This document shows positions 44,157-53,633 of a stretch of 64,000 nucleotides of DNA, one piece after another (position 1 is the first letter of the stretch; each line of letters opens with the position of its first letter). The position numbers and the translations under genes were made by a program. Under the pieces are notes generated by a model. The model was not told the origin of the DNA, made no database searches, and worked only from the letters and a program-made list of their open reading frames with translations. This DNA comes from Halodesulfovibrio spirochaetisodalis (GTDB lineage: Bacteria; Desulfobacterota; Desulfovibrionia; Desulfovibrionales; Desulfovibrionaceae): contig NZ_JXMS01000015.1 of the NCBI RefSeq assembly GCF_001672295.1, forward strand, positions 1 through 64,000, given 5' to 3'.

Positions 44157-45434
44157 ATGAAATATATCGAGATAATACGTTCCAAGTGGAATGAAACAAG
44201 TCAGGATCAAATACACACTGCCCTTGTAAATACCTTTTGTTTTTACATGCTATTTTTCTCTTTCGGACGTATTTTCATCCAAATTGGGCAAATCGGGTCT
44301 ATTATCCTTCTGGCAGCATATTATGCTAAAGGGTTCAACACTACGAACCTCAGTAAGTTTGGTGGTAAAAAATTCTTTGCTATTTTCTTCGCCTATCTCA
44401 TTCTCAATGTAGTACTGTCACAATGGCCAGCAACATCCATCAGAGCAATCAGCTCTAACTGGTGGAAGGCATTTTTAATACCATTCATTGCCATGGAACT
44501 TGTCACATCAGAACGTGACCTCAAAAAATTAATTATGGCCTTTGCCGGTGCGGGCTTTCTCCAAGGACTTGACGGCATCTGGCAGTCTATTTCAGGCTTT
44601 GATCTTATCCACGGCACCGCCATCTATGAAGACAGGCTTACCGGCTCCATGAAGACACCACGGGTTGGCAACTACATGGCGATCATTCTGCCTGCTGCTT
44701 TCGGGATATGCTACATTGCAAAACAACAAGGCCCGAAATGGGGAAAACTTGTATGCTGCGCTTTGCTTACTCCTGCAGTATTCCTCTGGATATTCAGTCT
44801 TACACGCAGCGGCTATGCCGGAGTCGCCATTGCCCTGTTTACGTTATGGGCCTTTGTCTGGCCTCCTTTTCGTCTCTATAAATTGGCCTTACCTGTTGCC
44901 GGCGTTGTCTCTTTGATTATTCTGGGTCCTTCACGAATTTCTTTTGAACGCCTTATGCAAAACCCTCGATGGGAAATATGGTCTTTCTCCTTAAAAATAT
45001 TTGAAGAATTTCCCATCTTCGGCGCAGGACTCAAGACCTACGCACCTGCACGTGATATGCTCGGCTTAAAGCAAGTTGTTGCCAGTGCTGAAATCCCCCA
45101 CCCGCATAATATGTACCTCCAGTTCCTCTCTGACGGCGGCATTATCGGCTTCACAATCTGCATGCTGTTCCTGTTCGGTTTGCTGTACTATGCATTTGCA
45201 ATCATACGCCCGAACATTAAATATGAAATACAAGAACAATCATCCGCCTACTACTGGCGCTATACCGCCCTTTTCTGGGGCAGCTACCTTGCCTACCTCG
45301 GCACCGGAATCTCTGCTCATGATTTCTTCCGTCCATGGTGGCTTGCAATCGGCATGGCAATGCTCGGTATAACGCTTGGCGCATGCACAGCCGGTGCAAG
45401 TAAAGCTGCACCAAGAACATCTTTTACGTCGTAA
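44157..45434 (+). CDS. O-antigen ligase / polymerase-like membrane protein (Wzy/WaaL family)
   Basis: A 425-residue protein with 10 or more membrane segments and a large loop in the second half. The sequence HPHNMYLQFLSDGGIIG near the C-terminal third is the hallmark of the Wzy_C domain (H-N-x-x-L-x-x-L/x-GxxG). Such proteins ligate or polymerise surface polysaccharide in the periplasm. I chose the ATG at 44157; there is no strong ribosome site, and an upstream TTG at 44100 is less likely. The glycosyltransferase gene follows after 12 bases, consistent with a lipopolysaccharide pathway. Confidence 0.85.
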   Translation: MKYIEIIRSKWNETSQDQIHTALVNTFCFYMLFFSFGRIFIQIGQIGSIILLAAYYAKGFNTTNLSKFGGKKFFAIFFAYLILNVVLSQWPATSIRAISSNWWKAFLIPFIAMELVTSERDLKKLIMAFAGAGFLQGLDGIWQSISGFDLIHGTAIYEDRLTGSMKTPRVGNYMAIILPAAFGICYIAKQQGPKWGKLVCCALLTPAVFLWIFSLTRSGYAGVAIALFTLWAFVWPPFRLYKLALPVAGVVSLIILGPSRISFERLMQNPRWEIWSFSLKIFEEFPIFGAGLKTYAPARDMLGLKQVVASAEIPHPHNMYLQFLSDGGIIGFTICMLFLFGLLYYAFAIIRPNIKYEIQEQSSAYYWRYTALFWGSYLAYLGTGISAHDFFRPWWLAIGMAMLGITLGACTAGASKAAPRTSFTS

Positions 45435-45446
45435 CTGGGGATAGGT

Positions 45447-46520
45447 ATGAACATAGCATTCTTCAATGCTACTGCCGGGTGGGGTGGAGTAAAAACATGG
45501 ACAATCGACGTTGCGGAAGAATTGCAGAAGCAAGGACACAACGTTGTTGTTGTCGGAAAAGACGACCGATTCAGGGAGCGTGCTGCTTCTAAGGACATGC
45601 GAGCCTATACAGTCTCATTTGGCGCAGATTTCAGCCCTGTCAGCATCATCAAATTTATGAATTTTCTGCGTAAAGAGCAGGTGGATGCAATACTCATAAA
45701 CGTGAGTAAAGAGCTCAGAACCGTCGGCATCGCAGCAAAACTTCTCGGAATCCCGATAATTCAACGAATCGGACTTCCAAAAGACATGAAGTGCTGCACC
45801 AAAGTAAAACTGCTCGACCAGATTCTTACTCCGCACTATTTATTCCCGTGCGACCATAATCGTGAAGGTATGCTTGAGCATCTTCCGTTTGTAGATCGAG
45901 CACGAACAACTGTTGTATATACAGGAAAACCTGTTCGGAATGTATCTACACAAGCACACGCCGGCGCTGTTCAGTTCATAACAACCAGCCAGCTGAATGT
46001 CCGCAAGGGGCATAAGGAACTAATGGAGACCATGGGCCTGCTTGCTGAAAGAGGCTGTCCGTTTCACTGGCATATCGTTGGAACAGGAACCGAAGAAGAA
46101 GCGTTAAAGAAGCAGTGTAAAGAATTGCAACTGGACTCATATATCACGTGGCACGGATGGGTTCAGGACATATTCCCTTTGCTTGAACAGGCAGATTGTT
46201 TTGTTCTTCCCTCGTTCTTTGAGGGACTGCCTAATACACTTCTGGAAGCCATGTCCTGCGGCCTTATTCCTGTTGCGCGGGATGTTGGTGGAATACACGA
46301 AGCTTGGCCGGACTCTCTGAAGGATCTGCTGATTCCAGAGTCAGAGCCTGCTGAAATGTGGGTTGAACGACTGAAGGATATAGCAACGCTTCCAAAAGAG
46401 GATCTATCTAAAAACAAACGCATGGTGCAAGAATACACAGAAATACACTTCAACCTGACAAAACAAGTTTCCAAACTGGCAAAAGAGCTTGAAAAGATAA
46501 CGGAAGAAACAAATCAGTAA
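45447..46520 (+). CDS. Glycosyltransferase family 4-like
   Basis: A 357-residue GT-B fold glycosyltransferase. N-terminal acceptor domain MNIAFFNATAGWGGVKTWTIDVAEEL; C-terminal nucleotide-sugar domain with FITTSQLNVRKGHKELMETM, WHGWVQDIFPLLEQADCFVLPS and the EX7E motif in FFEGLPNTLLEAMSCGLIPVA. It probably adds a sugar to lipopolysaccharide core or O-antigen, acting with the ligase-like protein upstream; sugar and linkage are unknown. Confidence 0.9.
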   Translation: MNIAFFNATAGWGGVKTWTIDVAEELQKQGHNVVVVGKDDRFRERAASKDMRAYTVSFGADFSPVSIIKFMNFLRKEQVDAILINVSKELRTVGIAAKLLGIPIIQRIGLPKDMKCCTKVKLLDQILTPHYLFPCDHNREGMLEHLPFVDRARTTVVYTGKPVRNVSTQAHAGAVQFITTSQLNVRKGHKELMETMGLLAERGCPFHWHIVGTGTEEEALKKQCKELQLDSYITWHGWVQDIFPLLEQADCFVLPSFFEGLPNTLLEAMSCGLIPVARDVGGIHEAWPDSLKDLLIPESEPAEMWVERLKDIATLPKEDLSKNKRMVQEYTEIHFNLTKQVSKLAKELEKITEETNQ

Positions 46521-46532
46521 CATAAATATCAC

Positions 46533-46570
46533 AAAGCTACGTATACAATAGAGTATACGTAGCTTTTCTT
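46533..46570 (+). terminator. Terminator after the glycosyltransferase gene
   Basis: AAAGCTACGTATAC and GTATACGTAGCTTT form a perfect 14-bp stem with a short loop and a following T tract. Confidence 0.85.
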
Positions 46571-46755
46571 TTGGCTATTGCTATACACAAGACGAGTCGC
46601 ATCATTCGTGTAGGTGCATAGATCTTGATCATTGTACAACTGCTCAAGGTTGTACTGTACAACATGGTGTTAGACTTTGCTGTTGTAAACGCTATCAATA
46701 TTGCAATTGCTATTTCTTATGGTATGTAAGCACATACTACAAAGAGGAGTTATTT

Positions 46756-47850
46756 ATGAAAAAGTTGCTATTATTTCTCGCTGTTACCATTATGATGTTC
46801 AGTGCAACTGCTGCTTTTGCTGACGCTGACAAGATTGTAATCGCCCACCGCGGCGCATGCGGCTACCTGCCGGAACACACTCTTGAAGCAAAAGCTGCTG
46901 CATACTTTATGGGTGTAGACTACATTGAACAAGATCTCGTAATGACAAAAGACAACCAGCTTGTAGTACTCCATGATCACTACCTTGATCGCATTACTGA
47001 TGTTATGGAGAAGTTCCCTAACCGCTACCGCATGGTAGATGGTAAAAAACGCTGGTTTGCCATCGACTTCACACTTCCAGAAATTAAAAGTCTGAAAGTT
47101 ACAGAAGGATTCAAAGTTAAGGACGGAAAAAAGACACAAGGTTTCAGTGCCCGCTTCCCACTGTTCAAGTCCTCCTTTGAAGTTCCTACCTTTGAAGAAG
47201 AGTTACAGCTCATTCAAGGTCTGAACAAGTCCACTGGCAAAAATGTTGGAGTATACCCTGAAATCAAAGCTCCTTGGTTCCACCGCTCTGAAGGCAAGGA
47301 TATCAGCCTTGCGGCTCTCAACATGCTTAAAAAGTACGGCTACACAACAAAAGAAGATAAAGTGTATGTACAGTGCTTTGACCCTAATGAGACCCGTCGT
47401 ATCAGCAAGGAACTGCTTCCTAAGCTTGGCATGAATGTTAAAGTTGTTCAGCTTATTGCAGAGACTGACTGGAACGAAACCATGGAGCCTAAAAACGGCA
47501 AGCTGGTTCCATACAACTACGACTGGATGTTCAAAAAAGGCGCAATGAAGAAAATTGCCGAATATGCTGACGGTATCGGTCCTTGGAAGCCAATGCTTGT
47601 TAAAAACGACTCAACCCGCAATAACCTGATCATCACAGACATGGTTAAAGAAGCACACGATAACGGCATGGAAGTGCACCCTTATACCTTCCGTCTCGAT
47701 GAAGGCCGCATCCCTCAGTATGCAGCCAGCTTTGAAGATATGCTCGACATTTTCTACTACACTGTAAATGTTGACGGTGTATTTACAGACTTCCCAGACC
47801 GTGCAGTAGACTTTTTGCGCCGTGCTGAATACAAACGTCAGGGATTGTAA
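46756..47850 (+). CDS. glpQ: Periplasmic glycerophosphodiester phosphodiesterase
   Basis: A 364-residue exported GDPD. Signal peptide MKKLLLFLAVTIMMFSATAAFADAD; the catalytic start AHRGACGYLPEHTLEAKAAAYFMGVDYIEQDLVMTKDNQLVVLHDHYLDR carries the two catalytic His (HRG and HDH) and the Glu/Asp metal ligands. It hydrolyses glycerophosphodiesters to glycerol-3-phosphate and an alcohol. Length and signal peptide match GlpQ. GAGGAG stands before the ATG. It is a single-gene unit between two terminators. Confidence 0.93.
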   Translation: MKKLLLFLAVTIMMFSATAAFADADKIVIAHRGACGYLPEHTLEAKAAAYFMGVDYIEQDLVMTKDNQLVVLHDHYLDRITDVMEKFPNRYRMVDGKKRWFAIDFTLPEIKSLKVTEGFKVKDGKKTQGFSARFPLFKSSFEVPTFEEELQLIQGLNKSTGKNVGVYPEIKAPWFHRSEGKDISLAALNMLKKYGYTTKEDKVYVQCFDPNETRRISKELLPKLGMNVKVVQLIAETDWNETMEPKNGKLVPYNYDWMFKKGAMKKIAEYADGIGPWKPMLVKNDSTRNNLIITDMVKEAHDNGMEVHPYTFRLDEGRIPQYAASFEDMLDIFYYTVNVDGVFTDFPDRAVDFLRRAEYKRQGL

Positions 47851-47865
47851 TATCCATTTTCAATA

Positions 47866-47900
47866 CTAATTAAAAAACCGCCATATTCGGCGGTTTTTTT
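47866..47900. terminator. Bidirectional terminator between glpQ and galE
   Basis: AAAAACCGCC and GGCGGTTTTT form a stem around ATATTC with A and T runs on both sides, between two convergent genes. Confidence 0.85.
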
Positions 47901-47906
47901 TATTAC

Positions 47907-48950
47907 TTATACCGATGCGGTATACTGTCTGCTTTGCAAAATATCGTGCACACCAAGCGCCTTTTGCGCCTCCCAACTGTCACGCACCATATCTTCAACA
48001 GTTAATTGCGCCTTCCACCCCAGCTCACGCTTTGCAGCACCGGGGTCAGCCCAGCACTCTGCCACGTCACCGGATCGCCTCGGGGCAATAACGTACGGCA
48101 CCTCTATGCCATTTACTTTCTCAAAGGCGTGTACCAACTCCAGCACACTAATTCCGTTCCCTGTCCCTAAATTATACACAACACATCCCGGGTCAGTTGC
48201 CATTTTCTGCACTGCCGCAACGTGCCCTTTTGCCAGATCAACCACATGGATAAAATCCCGTACGCCTGTTCCGTCAACCGTGTTGTAGTCATTCCCGAAA
48301 ATATGCAATTTTTCACGAATGCCAAGTGCGGTCTGGCACACGTACGGCATAAGGTTATTCGGAATTCCTCGAGGACTTTCCCCAAGCTTGTATGAAGAAT
48401 GAGCACCGACAGGATTAAAATATCGAAGCAGCGCAATGTTCATTTCTGAATGCGCAATATGCAAATCCTTCAGCATATGCTCAATAAAAAGCTTACACTT
48501 CCCATATGGATTTGTGGCACTGAGCGAATGCGCTTCATCCAACGGAAGATACTGAGGACGACCGTACACGGTGGCAGAAGAGCTGAAAATAATGTTGTTT
48601 ATTGAATGCTTCAGACACCGTTCACACAATATGAGTGTACTGTCGATATTGTTCTGATAATACATCAACGGTTTTTGAACTGATTCACCAACAGCTTTGT
48701 ATCCTGCAAAATGAATAACACAATCAATATGGTGTGCTCCCATTATAGAATCAAGCTGTACAGCATCACGAACATCTGCCTCGTACCACGTAAACCGTTT
48801 TCCCGTGATGCGTTGGATGTTTTCAAAAACTGCTTCTGTACTGTTAGAAAAGTTATCAATACAAATCACGTTATAACCACTTTCCAGCAGTTCCACCGCA
48901 GTATGACTCCCTATATACCCTGCTCCACCTGTAACCAAAATATTTTTCAT
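47907..48950 (-). CDS. galE: UDP-glucose 4-epimerase
   Basis: A 347-residue extended SDR: NAD-binding VTGGAGYIGSHTAVELLESGYNV at the start, VIHFAGYKAVGESVQKPL, catalytic Ser in FSSSATVYG, catalytic Tyr-Lys in NPYGKCKLFIEHML, and the C-terminal substrate part RRSGDVAECWADPGAA. It interconverts UDP-glucose and UDP-galactose for polysaccharide synthesis, in line with the nearby ligase and glycosyltransferase genes. Confidence 0.95.
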   Translation of the reverse strand: MKNILVTGGAGYIGSHTAVELLESGYNVICIDNFSNSTEAVFENIQRITGKRFTWYEADVRDAVQLDSIMGAHHIDCVIHFAGYKAVGESVQKPLMYYQNNIDSTLILCERCLKHSINNIIFSSSATVYGRPQYLPLDEAHSLSATNPYGKCKLFIEHMLKDLHIAHSEMNIALLRYFNPVGAHSSYKLGESPRGIPNNLMPYVCQTALGIREKLHIFGNDYNTVDGTGVRDFIHVVDLAKGHVAAVQKMATDPGCVVYNLGTGNGISVLELVHAFEKVNGIEVPYVIAPRRSGDVAECWADPGAAKRELGWKAQLTVEDMVRDSWEAQKALGVHDILQSRQYTASV

Positions 48951-49117
48951 ACTAATTCAGTACGATACCCAACTTTTACCTCGTATTATTTTTACATTAT
49001 TATAAGTAACTTCTAATGCCTTTGGGCTCCGCCGCAACATAGTGTTTACTTGCGCAGCATCTCTGCTATGCTGAAACCAATTTTCAAAAACTGGCGCTTG
49101 CATAACGGAGGCACCAC

Positions 49118-50071
49118 ATGAAGTACGTTCAATTACCATCAGGTGATAGAATGCCTGCCTTGGGACTGGGCACGTATCTCAGTCCACCGGAAAAGATAGA
49201 GCAGGCAATTTCAACTGCCTTGTCTTGTGGCTACAGGCACATTGATTGCGCGGCCATCTATGGCAACGAAGATGACATCGGTGCAGCCCTCCAAAAAGAA
49301 CTTGCCACCTACAAACGTGAAGATCTCTGGATCACATCAAAACTCTGGTGTGATTGTCACGAACCGGATGCTGTACTTCCGGCCTTGAAGCAAACGCTTA
49401 AAGACCTCAACCTTTCCTATCTGGACTTGTACCTTATCCACTGGCCTATAGCTCTGGCTCCGGGAGTAGAATTACCCCAGAAGCATGAAGACTATATAAC
49501 ACTGGAGCAGGTTCCGTTGCAGGCAACGTGGCAGGCAATGGAAACATGTGTAGAACAAGGCCTCATTCGCAATATCGGTGTGAGCAACTTCAGCACGCAT
49601 AAACTTGCCAGCTTGCTTGCACAGGCACGCATCCAGCCTGCTGTAAATCAAATTGAAATCCACCCCTACCAGCAGCAGAAGCAACAAGTTGCCTTTGCTC
49701 AAAAGCATAACATTGCACTCACAGCCTATTGTCCGCTGGGCTCTATAGGAACACCTATCACTACCCAGGACGGCAGTCTTCCACCACCGTTACTAAAGCA
49801 CCCACTCATTATCTCCATTGCAAAAAAACACAGCGCTACCCCCGCGCAAGTACTTCTTGCATGGCTCCTCAAGCAAGGCATTGCTGCTATTCCTAAATCA
49901 ATCACACCGGAACGCATACAAGAAAACTTTGCCAGCACAAAACTTGATCTGGACACAAACGACATGACGGCATTGGCAGAGCTGGATATGCATGCCCGTA
50001 TCATCGACGGACGCATCTTCACACATTACAACTCGCCCTATACAATTGAAAACATATGGGATGGTGAATAG
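49118..50071 (+). CDS. Aldo/keto reductase (first of a tandem pair)
   Basis: A 317-residue AKR: MPALGLGTYLSPPEKIEQAI start, catalytic Asp/Tyr in HIDCAAIYGNEDDIG, Lys in LWITSKLWCDCH, His in LYLIHWP, NADP-binding NIGVSNFSTHKLASLL and IPKSITPERIQENFAS. It is a cytosolic NADPH-dependent carbonyl reductase of broad type. The gene next door encodes a clear paralogue starting two bases after this stop. Confidence 0.93.
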   Translation: MKYVQLPSGDRMPALGLGTYLSPPEKIEQAISTALSCGYRHIDCAAIYGNEDDIGAALQKELATYKREDLWITSKLWCDCHEPDAVLPALKQTLKDLNLSYLDLYLIHWPIALAPGVELPQKHEDYITLEQVPLQATWQAMETCVEQGLIRNIGVSNFSTHKLASLLAQARIQPAVNQIEIHPYQQQKQQVAFAQKHNIALTAYCPLGSIGTPITTQDGSLPPPLLKHPLIISIAKKHSATPAQVLLAWLLKQGIAAIPKSITPERIQENFASTKLDLDTNDMTALAELDMHARIIDGRIFTHYNSPYTIENIWDGE

Positions 50072-50072
50072 C

Positions 50073-51035
50073 GTGAAACACTTCACACTTTGTACAGGAA
50101 GAAAAATGCCCGCTCTCGGGCTAGGTACGTCCAGAATTGAACATGAAAAAATAGAACCAGCAATCATGACTGCATTGGATGCAGGTTACAGGCATATCGA
50201 CACAGCAGCCATATACAAAAATGAGCTGCCCATTGGAGCAGCTCTGCAAAAAGGGCTAAAACAATACCCGCGACCTGACTTGTGGATTACCTCAAAACTC
50301 TGGTGCGATGCCCATAAGCCTGATGATGTTATGACCGCTCTCAAGGACTCTCTGTATAAACTTCAGCTGGACTACCTTGATCTCTACCTGATGCATTTTC
50401 CGGTTGCACTCAGACCCGGCACAGGATGGCCGACACAACACGAAGATTATTACACACTCGAAGAAGTACCACTCTCCGAAACATGGGAAGCAATGGAGCA
50501 TTGTGTCAAAAAAGGACTTGTACGTGACATCGGAACCAGCAATTTCAGTACAGTAAAATTACATGACTTAGCAGAAACAGCCCGCATTCAGCCAGCAGTC
50601 AACCAGATAGAAATGCATCCCTACCAGCAACAGCATTTACAACGGGACTACGCTAAGCGGCATCATATTCTCCTGACAGCCTACTCCCCACTTGGAAGTT
50701 CAGTAGATACAATGCAGCAGGCAGACGGTACAAAGCTACCGCCGTTGCTCACTCACCCTGTTATTAATGAAATAGCTGAAGAGCATGATGCCACGGCTGC
50801 ACAGGTATTACTTGCATGGCTGATGGCCATTGAAGTTGCCGTCATCCCGCGATCATCATCTCCTGAACGGATACAGGAAAACTTCAAAGCAACATCGCTG
50901 GCACTCACACCATTAAATATCGCAACAATTGCCGAATTACATGCAAAAGCTAAGATCTTTAATGCCGCAGGCTTCACAGAATATGATTCGCCCTACTCTC
51001 TGGAATCAATATGGGACGGTGAACTCTATACTTAG
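50073..51035 (+). CDS. Aldo/keto reductase (second of a tandem pair)
   Basis: A 320-residue AKR paralogous to its upstream neighbour: MPALGLGTSRIEHEKIEPAI, HIDTAAIYKNELPIG, LWITSKLWCDAH, LYLMHFP, DIGTSNFSTVKLHDL, IPRSSSPERIQENFKA. I start it at the GTG at 50073 because that aligns exactly with the first residue of the paralogue; longer frames extend back into the upstream gene. Its stop overlaps by three bases the stop of the convergent metallophosphoesterase gene. Confidence 0.92.
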   Translation: MKHFTLCTGRKMPALGLGTSRIEHEKIEPAIMTALDAGYRHIDTAAIYKNELPIGAALQKGLKQYPRPDLWITSKLWCDAHKPDDVMTALKDSLYKLQLDYLDLYLMHFPVALRPGTGWPTQHEDYYTLEEVPLSETWEAMEHCVKKGLVRDIGTSNFSTVKLHDLAETARIQPAVNQIEMHPYQQQHLQRDYAKRHHILLTAYSPLGSSVDTMQQADGTKLPPLLTHPVINEIAEEHDATAAQVLLAWLMAIEVAVIPRSSSPERIQENFKATSLALTPLNIATIAELHAKAKIFNAAGFTEYDSPYSLESIWDGELYT

Positions 51036-52198
51036 GCTCGCTCAAGTGTATGCAGTGTAATTTCAGGAGGCACCGTAAACCGCATAGGAGGTCCCCAGAA
51101 ACCTGTACCTGTATTCACATACAACACAGTGCCACCTACCTGGTATCTCCCAGAGACATACTGCTGGAATAACCCCACAGCATATGTCCACGGGAAATAT
51201 TGTCCGCCATGAGTGTGACCGGACAACTGCACATCGTATTGCGCCTCAACAGCTTTGTAGACATTTCGAGGATTGTGCGCCAGCAACAAAGACATGTCAT
51301 GTTCCGGTGCATCAGCTTTGGCTGCAAACGGATCAGAGGCATACTCTTGCCCGATACGGTCGCCATGAAAATCCCACACACCAGCCATAAGCATTTTGCC
51401 GTTTCCTTTCTGCACCAGTGTATGTTCATTATTGAGTACTGTGAAATCCAGTTCGCGCATCTGCCCTACCCACGCGTCTACACCGGAATAAAATTCATGG
51501 TTACCGGTAACAAAAAACTTGCCGAGCGGTGCACGTAATCTTTTCAATACTGAAAGCTCTTTTCCGACACGGGAAACTTGCCCGTCGATGGCATCCCCAG
51601 TCAGTACAACGATGTCGGCATTCAGTGTCTCAATCTGTTGAACAATAGGCTCCAACCATTTTTTATCCAAAATAGACCCCACATGCAGATCTGATATATG
51701 GGCAATGGTCAGCCCTTGCAGGTCTGGATGCAGCTCTTTAACCGGAAGAATATTCTTTTTAATCAGGGGAGTCTGAAAAGCCTCCGCAACAGAAAATGCC
51801 GTTATAGGAAGTGCTGTCGCCAGCACAAGCGCATTCCCCGCATTATGAATGAAGGCACGCCGTGCACCGTTAACTGGAGTTTTTTTGGGCGTAAACAATC
51901 TTCCCACAAGCTGTAAGGTTTCTTTTACAAACAAGAACGGCGCAAGGAGGAATAAAAAACCGAATGACAGATACCCGCACCAGCGAATTACCGCAGGCAC
52001 TTCCACTGGAAGCCCTTCATGCACATACAGGCGGGTAATATGATGCATCCCAAGCCCAAGCAACAATAAACCAGCCAGAGCAATCTTGGTTACGGGACGC
52101 GCTTTTAACGGCATAATCATACGCCAGCAGATAACGACCCACAGGATAAGCACCACTGAACTTACTACGATAGAAAAAAGTGACATTTGATCTTTCAT
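51032..52198 (-). CDS. Membrane-anchored metallophosphoesterase (YaeI-like)
   Basis: A 388-residue protein. The first 150 residues hold about four membrane segments; the catalytic domain follows with the calcineurin-type motifs in order: TIAHISDLHVGS, IVVLTGDAIDGQ, VTGNHEFYSG, LLAHNPRN and QLSGHTHGGQYFP. Such proteins hydrolyse phosphoesters, in some bacteria lipid A or UDP-diacylglucosamine intermediates; the substrate is unknown here. It is 27 bp downstream of cfa on the same strand, so the two may form an operon concerned with membrane lipids. Confidence 0.9.
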   Translation of the reverse strand: MKDQMSLFSIVVSSVVLILWVVICWRMIMPLKARPVTKIALAGLLLLGLGMHHITRLYVHEGLPVEVPAVIRWCGYLSFGFLFLLAPFLFVKETLQLVGRLFTPKKTPVNGARRAFIHNAGNALVLATALPITAFSVAEAFQTPLIKKNILPVKELHPDLQGLTIAHISDLHVGSILDKKWLEPIVQQIETLNADIVVLTGDAIDGQVSRVGKELSVLKRLRAPLGKFFVTGNHEFYSGVDAWVGQMRELDFTVLNNEHTLVQKGNGKMLMAGVWDFHGDRIGQEYASDPFAAKADAPEHDMSLLLAHNPRNVYKAVEAQYDVQLSGHTHGGQYFPWTYAVGLFQQYVSGRYQVGGTVLYVNTGTGFWGPPMRFTVPPEITLHTLERA

Positions 52199-52225
52199 AC
52201 TTCGGGCAGTAGCAGGAAACCCCTG

Positions 52226-53386
52226 TTATCTACAAGAGCAATATCCTCCAGAAGCACCTTTTTTACTAAAAACGATCTGCCACAACTGAAGGTCTCTTGC
52301 TCTGAATGCTCCGGCACAGGAAAGCAGGTAATAACGCCACATTCGATAAAAGCGATCCCCCAGCTCATCTTTGAACTGCGGCCAGGCTGCTTCAAAACGT
52401 TCATTCCATGCCATAAGCGTCTTATCATAATCGGCACCAAAATTATGCAAGTCCTCAAGCACAAAAAGTCCCTCTGCGGCCTGAGTCAACCACTCCAAAG
52501 CAGGGACCTGTCCCACTGGGAAAATGTATTTTGCAATAAACGGGTCGGGGACTGAACTTCGGATTCGCTTGCCGATAGTGTGCAACAGGAACAATCCATC
52601 CTCCTTCAGACAACAACTCGCCTGCTTCATATACGTCCTGTAATTTTTCCGCCCCACATGTTCACACATCCCCACACTTACTATCCGGTCAAATTTCTCT
52701 GTTTCCTTCCTGTAATCTTTCAGGCGAAATTCAACAGGCAAGCCTTTGCATAATTCCCTGCCAAGCTTAACCTGTTCAGAAGATACGGTAAGGCCTACAC
52801 ACTCTACACCGTATTTTTCTGCGGCATATCGCATAAAGCTTCCCCATCCGCATCCAATATCAAGCACCCGCATTCCCCGCTCCAGCCCTATCTTCTGGCA
52901 AATAAGGTCGAGCTTTGCTTCCTGTGCCTGCTCAAGAGAGTCTGCATCCTTCCAGTATCCGCAGCTATACGCCATATATTTATCAAGCATCGCCTGATAA
53001 AAACTGTTTCCAAGATCGTAATGAAATTCACCGATCCGCTTAGCTTTCTTTACGGTTTCTAGATTGAGCAACTTAAAACGGGTTGCGTGCCAGAAGAGCT
53101 TTACCGGCTTAATTCTGGTATCAACGCCCCCTTTTAAAAGCCTGTAAAAAAATTCATCAAGCTTCGGTACGTCCCACAATCTATCCATATATGCTTCACC
53201 AAGCCCCAGATTGCCTTTAGCCAGCACCCTGTTTACCACCTCAGCACTATAAAACCTCGGATCCCAGTCATTAAAACCATTAACAGTTACACCGGTACCT
53301 TGAAGTAAACTATCTAAAATCTCTTTTTCAGTATCACCAACAGGTTCAACATGTTGTGCCACTATCTGAGTCTCATGCATTTCCAT
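52226..53386 (-). CDS. cfa: Cyclopropane-fatty-acyl-phospholipid synthase
   Basis: A 386-residue CFA synthase with the normal single-gene architecture: N-terminal NGFNDWDPRFYSAEVVNRVL, substrate region FHYDLGNSFYQAMLDKYMAYSCGYW, SAM site VLDIGCGWGSFMRYAAEKYG, IVSVGMCEHVGRKNY and KYIFPVGQVPAL. It adds a methylene bridge to unsaturated acyl chains of membrane phospholipids. GGAGAG precedes the ATG. The C terminus ends in a short Cys/Gly-rich tail. A fusion paralogue is encoded at 15490-17556. Confidence 0.95.
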   Translation of the reverse strand: MEMHETQIVAQHVEPVGDTEKEILDSLLQGTGVTVNGFNDWDPRFYSAEVVNRVLAKGNLGLGEAYMDRLWDVPKLDEFFYRLLKGGVDTRIKPVKLFWHATRFKLLNLETVKKAKRIGEFHYDLGNSFYQAMLDKYMAYSCGYWKDADSLEQAQEAKLDLICQKIGLERGMRVLDIGCGWGSFMRYAAEKYGVECVGLTVSSEQVKLGRELCKGLPVEFRLKDYRKETEKFDRIVSVGMCEHVGRKNYRTYMKQASCCLKEDGLFLLHTIGKRIRSSVPDPFIAKYIFPVGQVPALEWLTQAAEGLFVLEDLHNFGADYDKTLMAWNERFEAAWPQFKDELGDRFYRMWRYYLLSCAGAFRARDLQLWQIVFSKKGASGGYCSCR

Positions 53387-53539
53387 ATAACTCTCCTGCT
53401 ATATCAATACGGCATACTCCTCATCAGCATCACACAAATTAAAACAGTAAAGAGCTGCCGACACACTTCCCGATACTGTTCCTGTCAGTAGTTTTATAGT
53501 CAAATATTTTCTCCAACCCGTTCACACCACCGCTATAAC

Positions 53540-53578
53540 AAAAAAGAGCCTTTCCCGTTCTGAGGAAAAGACTCTTTT
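53540..53578 (-). terminator. Terminator downstream of the second chemoreceptor gene
   Basis: AAAAGAG...CCTTTCC and GGAAAAG.CTCTTTT form an imperfect stem with a run of A on its plus-strand left side (T on the minus strand); it lies 55 bases after the chemoreceptor stop. Confidence 0.6.
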
Positions 53579-53633
53579 GATATTATTCAACATACTGTCC
53601 GTAAAACGTACAACGTCTGCCGGATAGATAACG

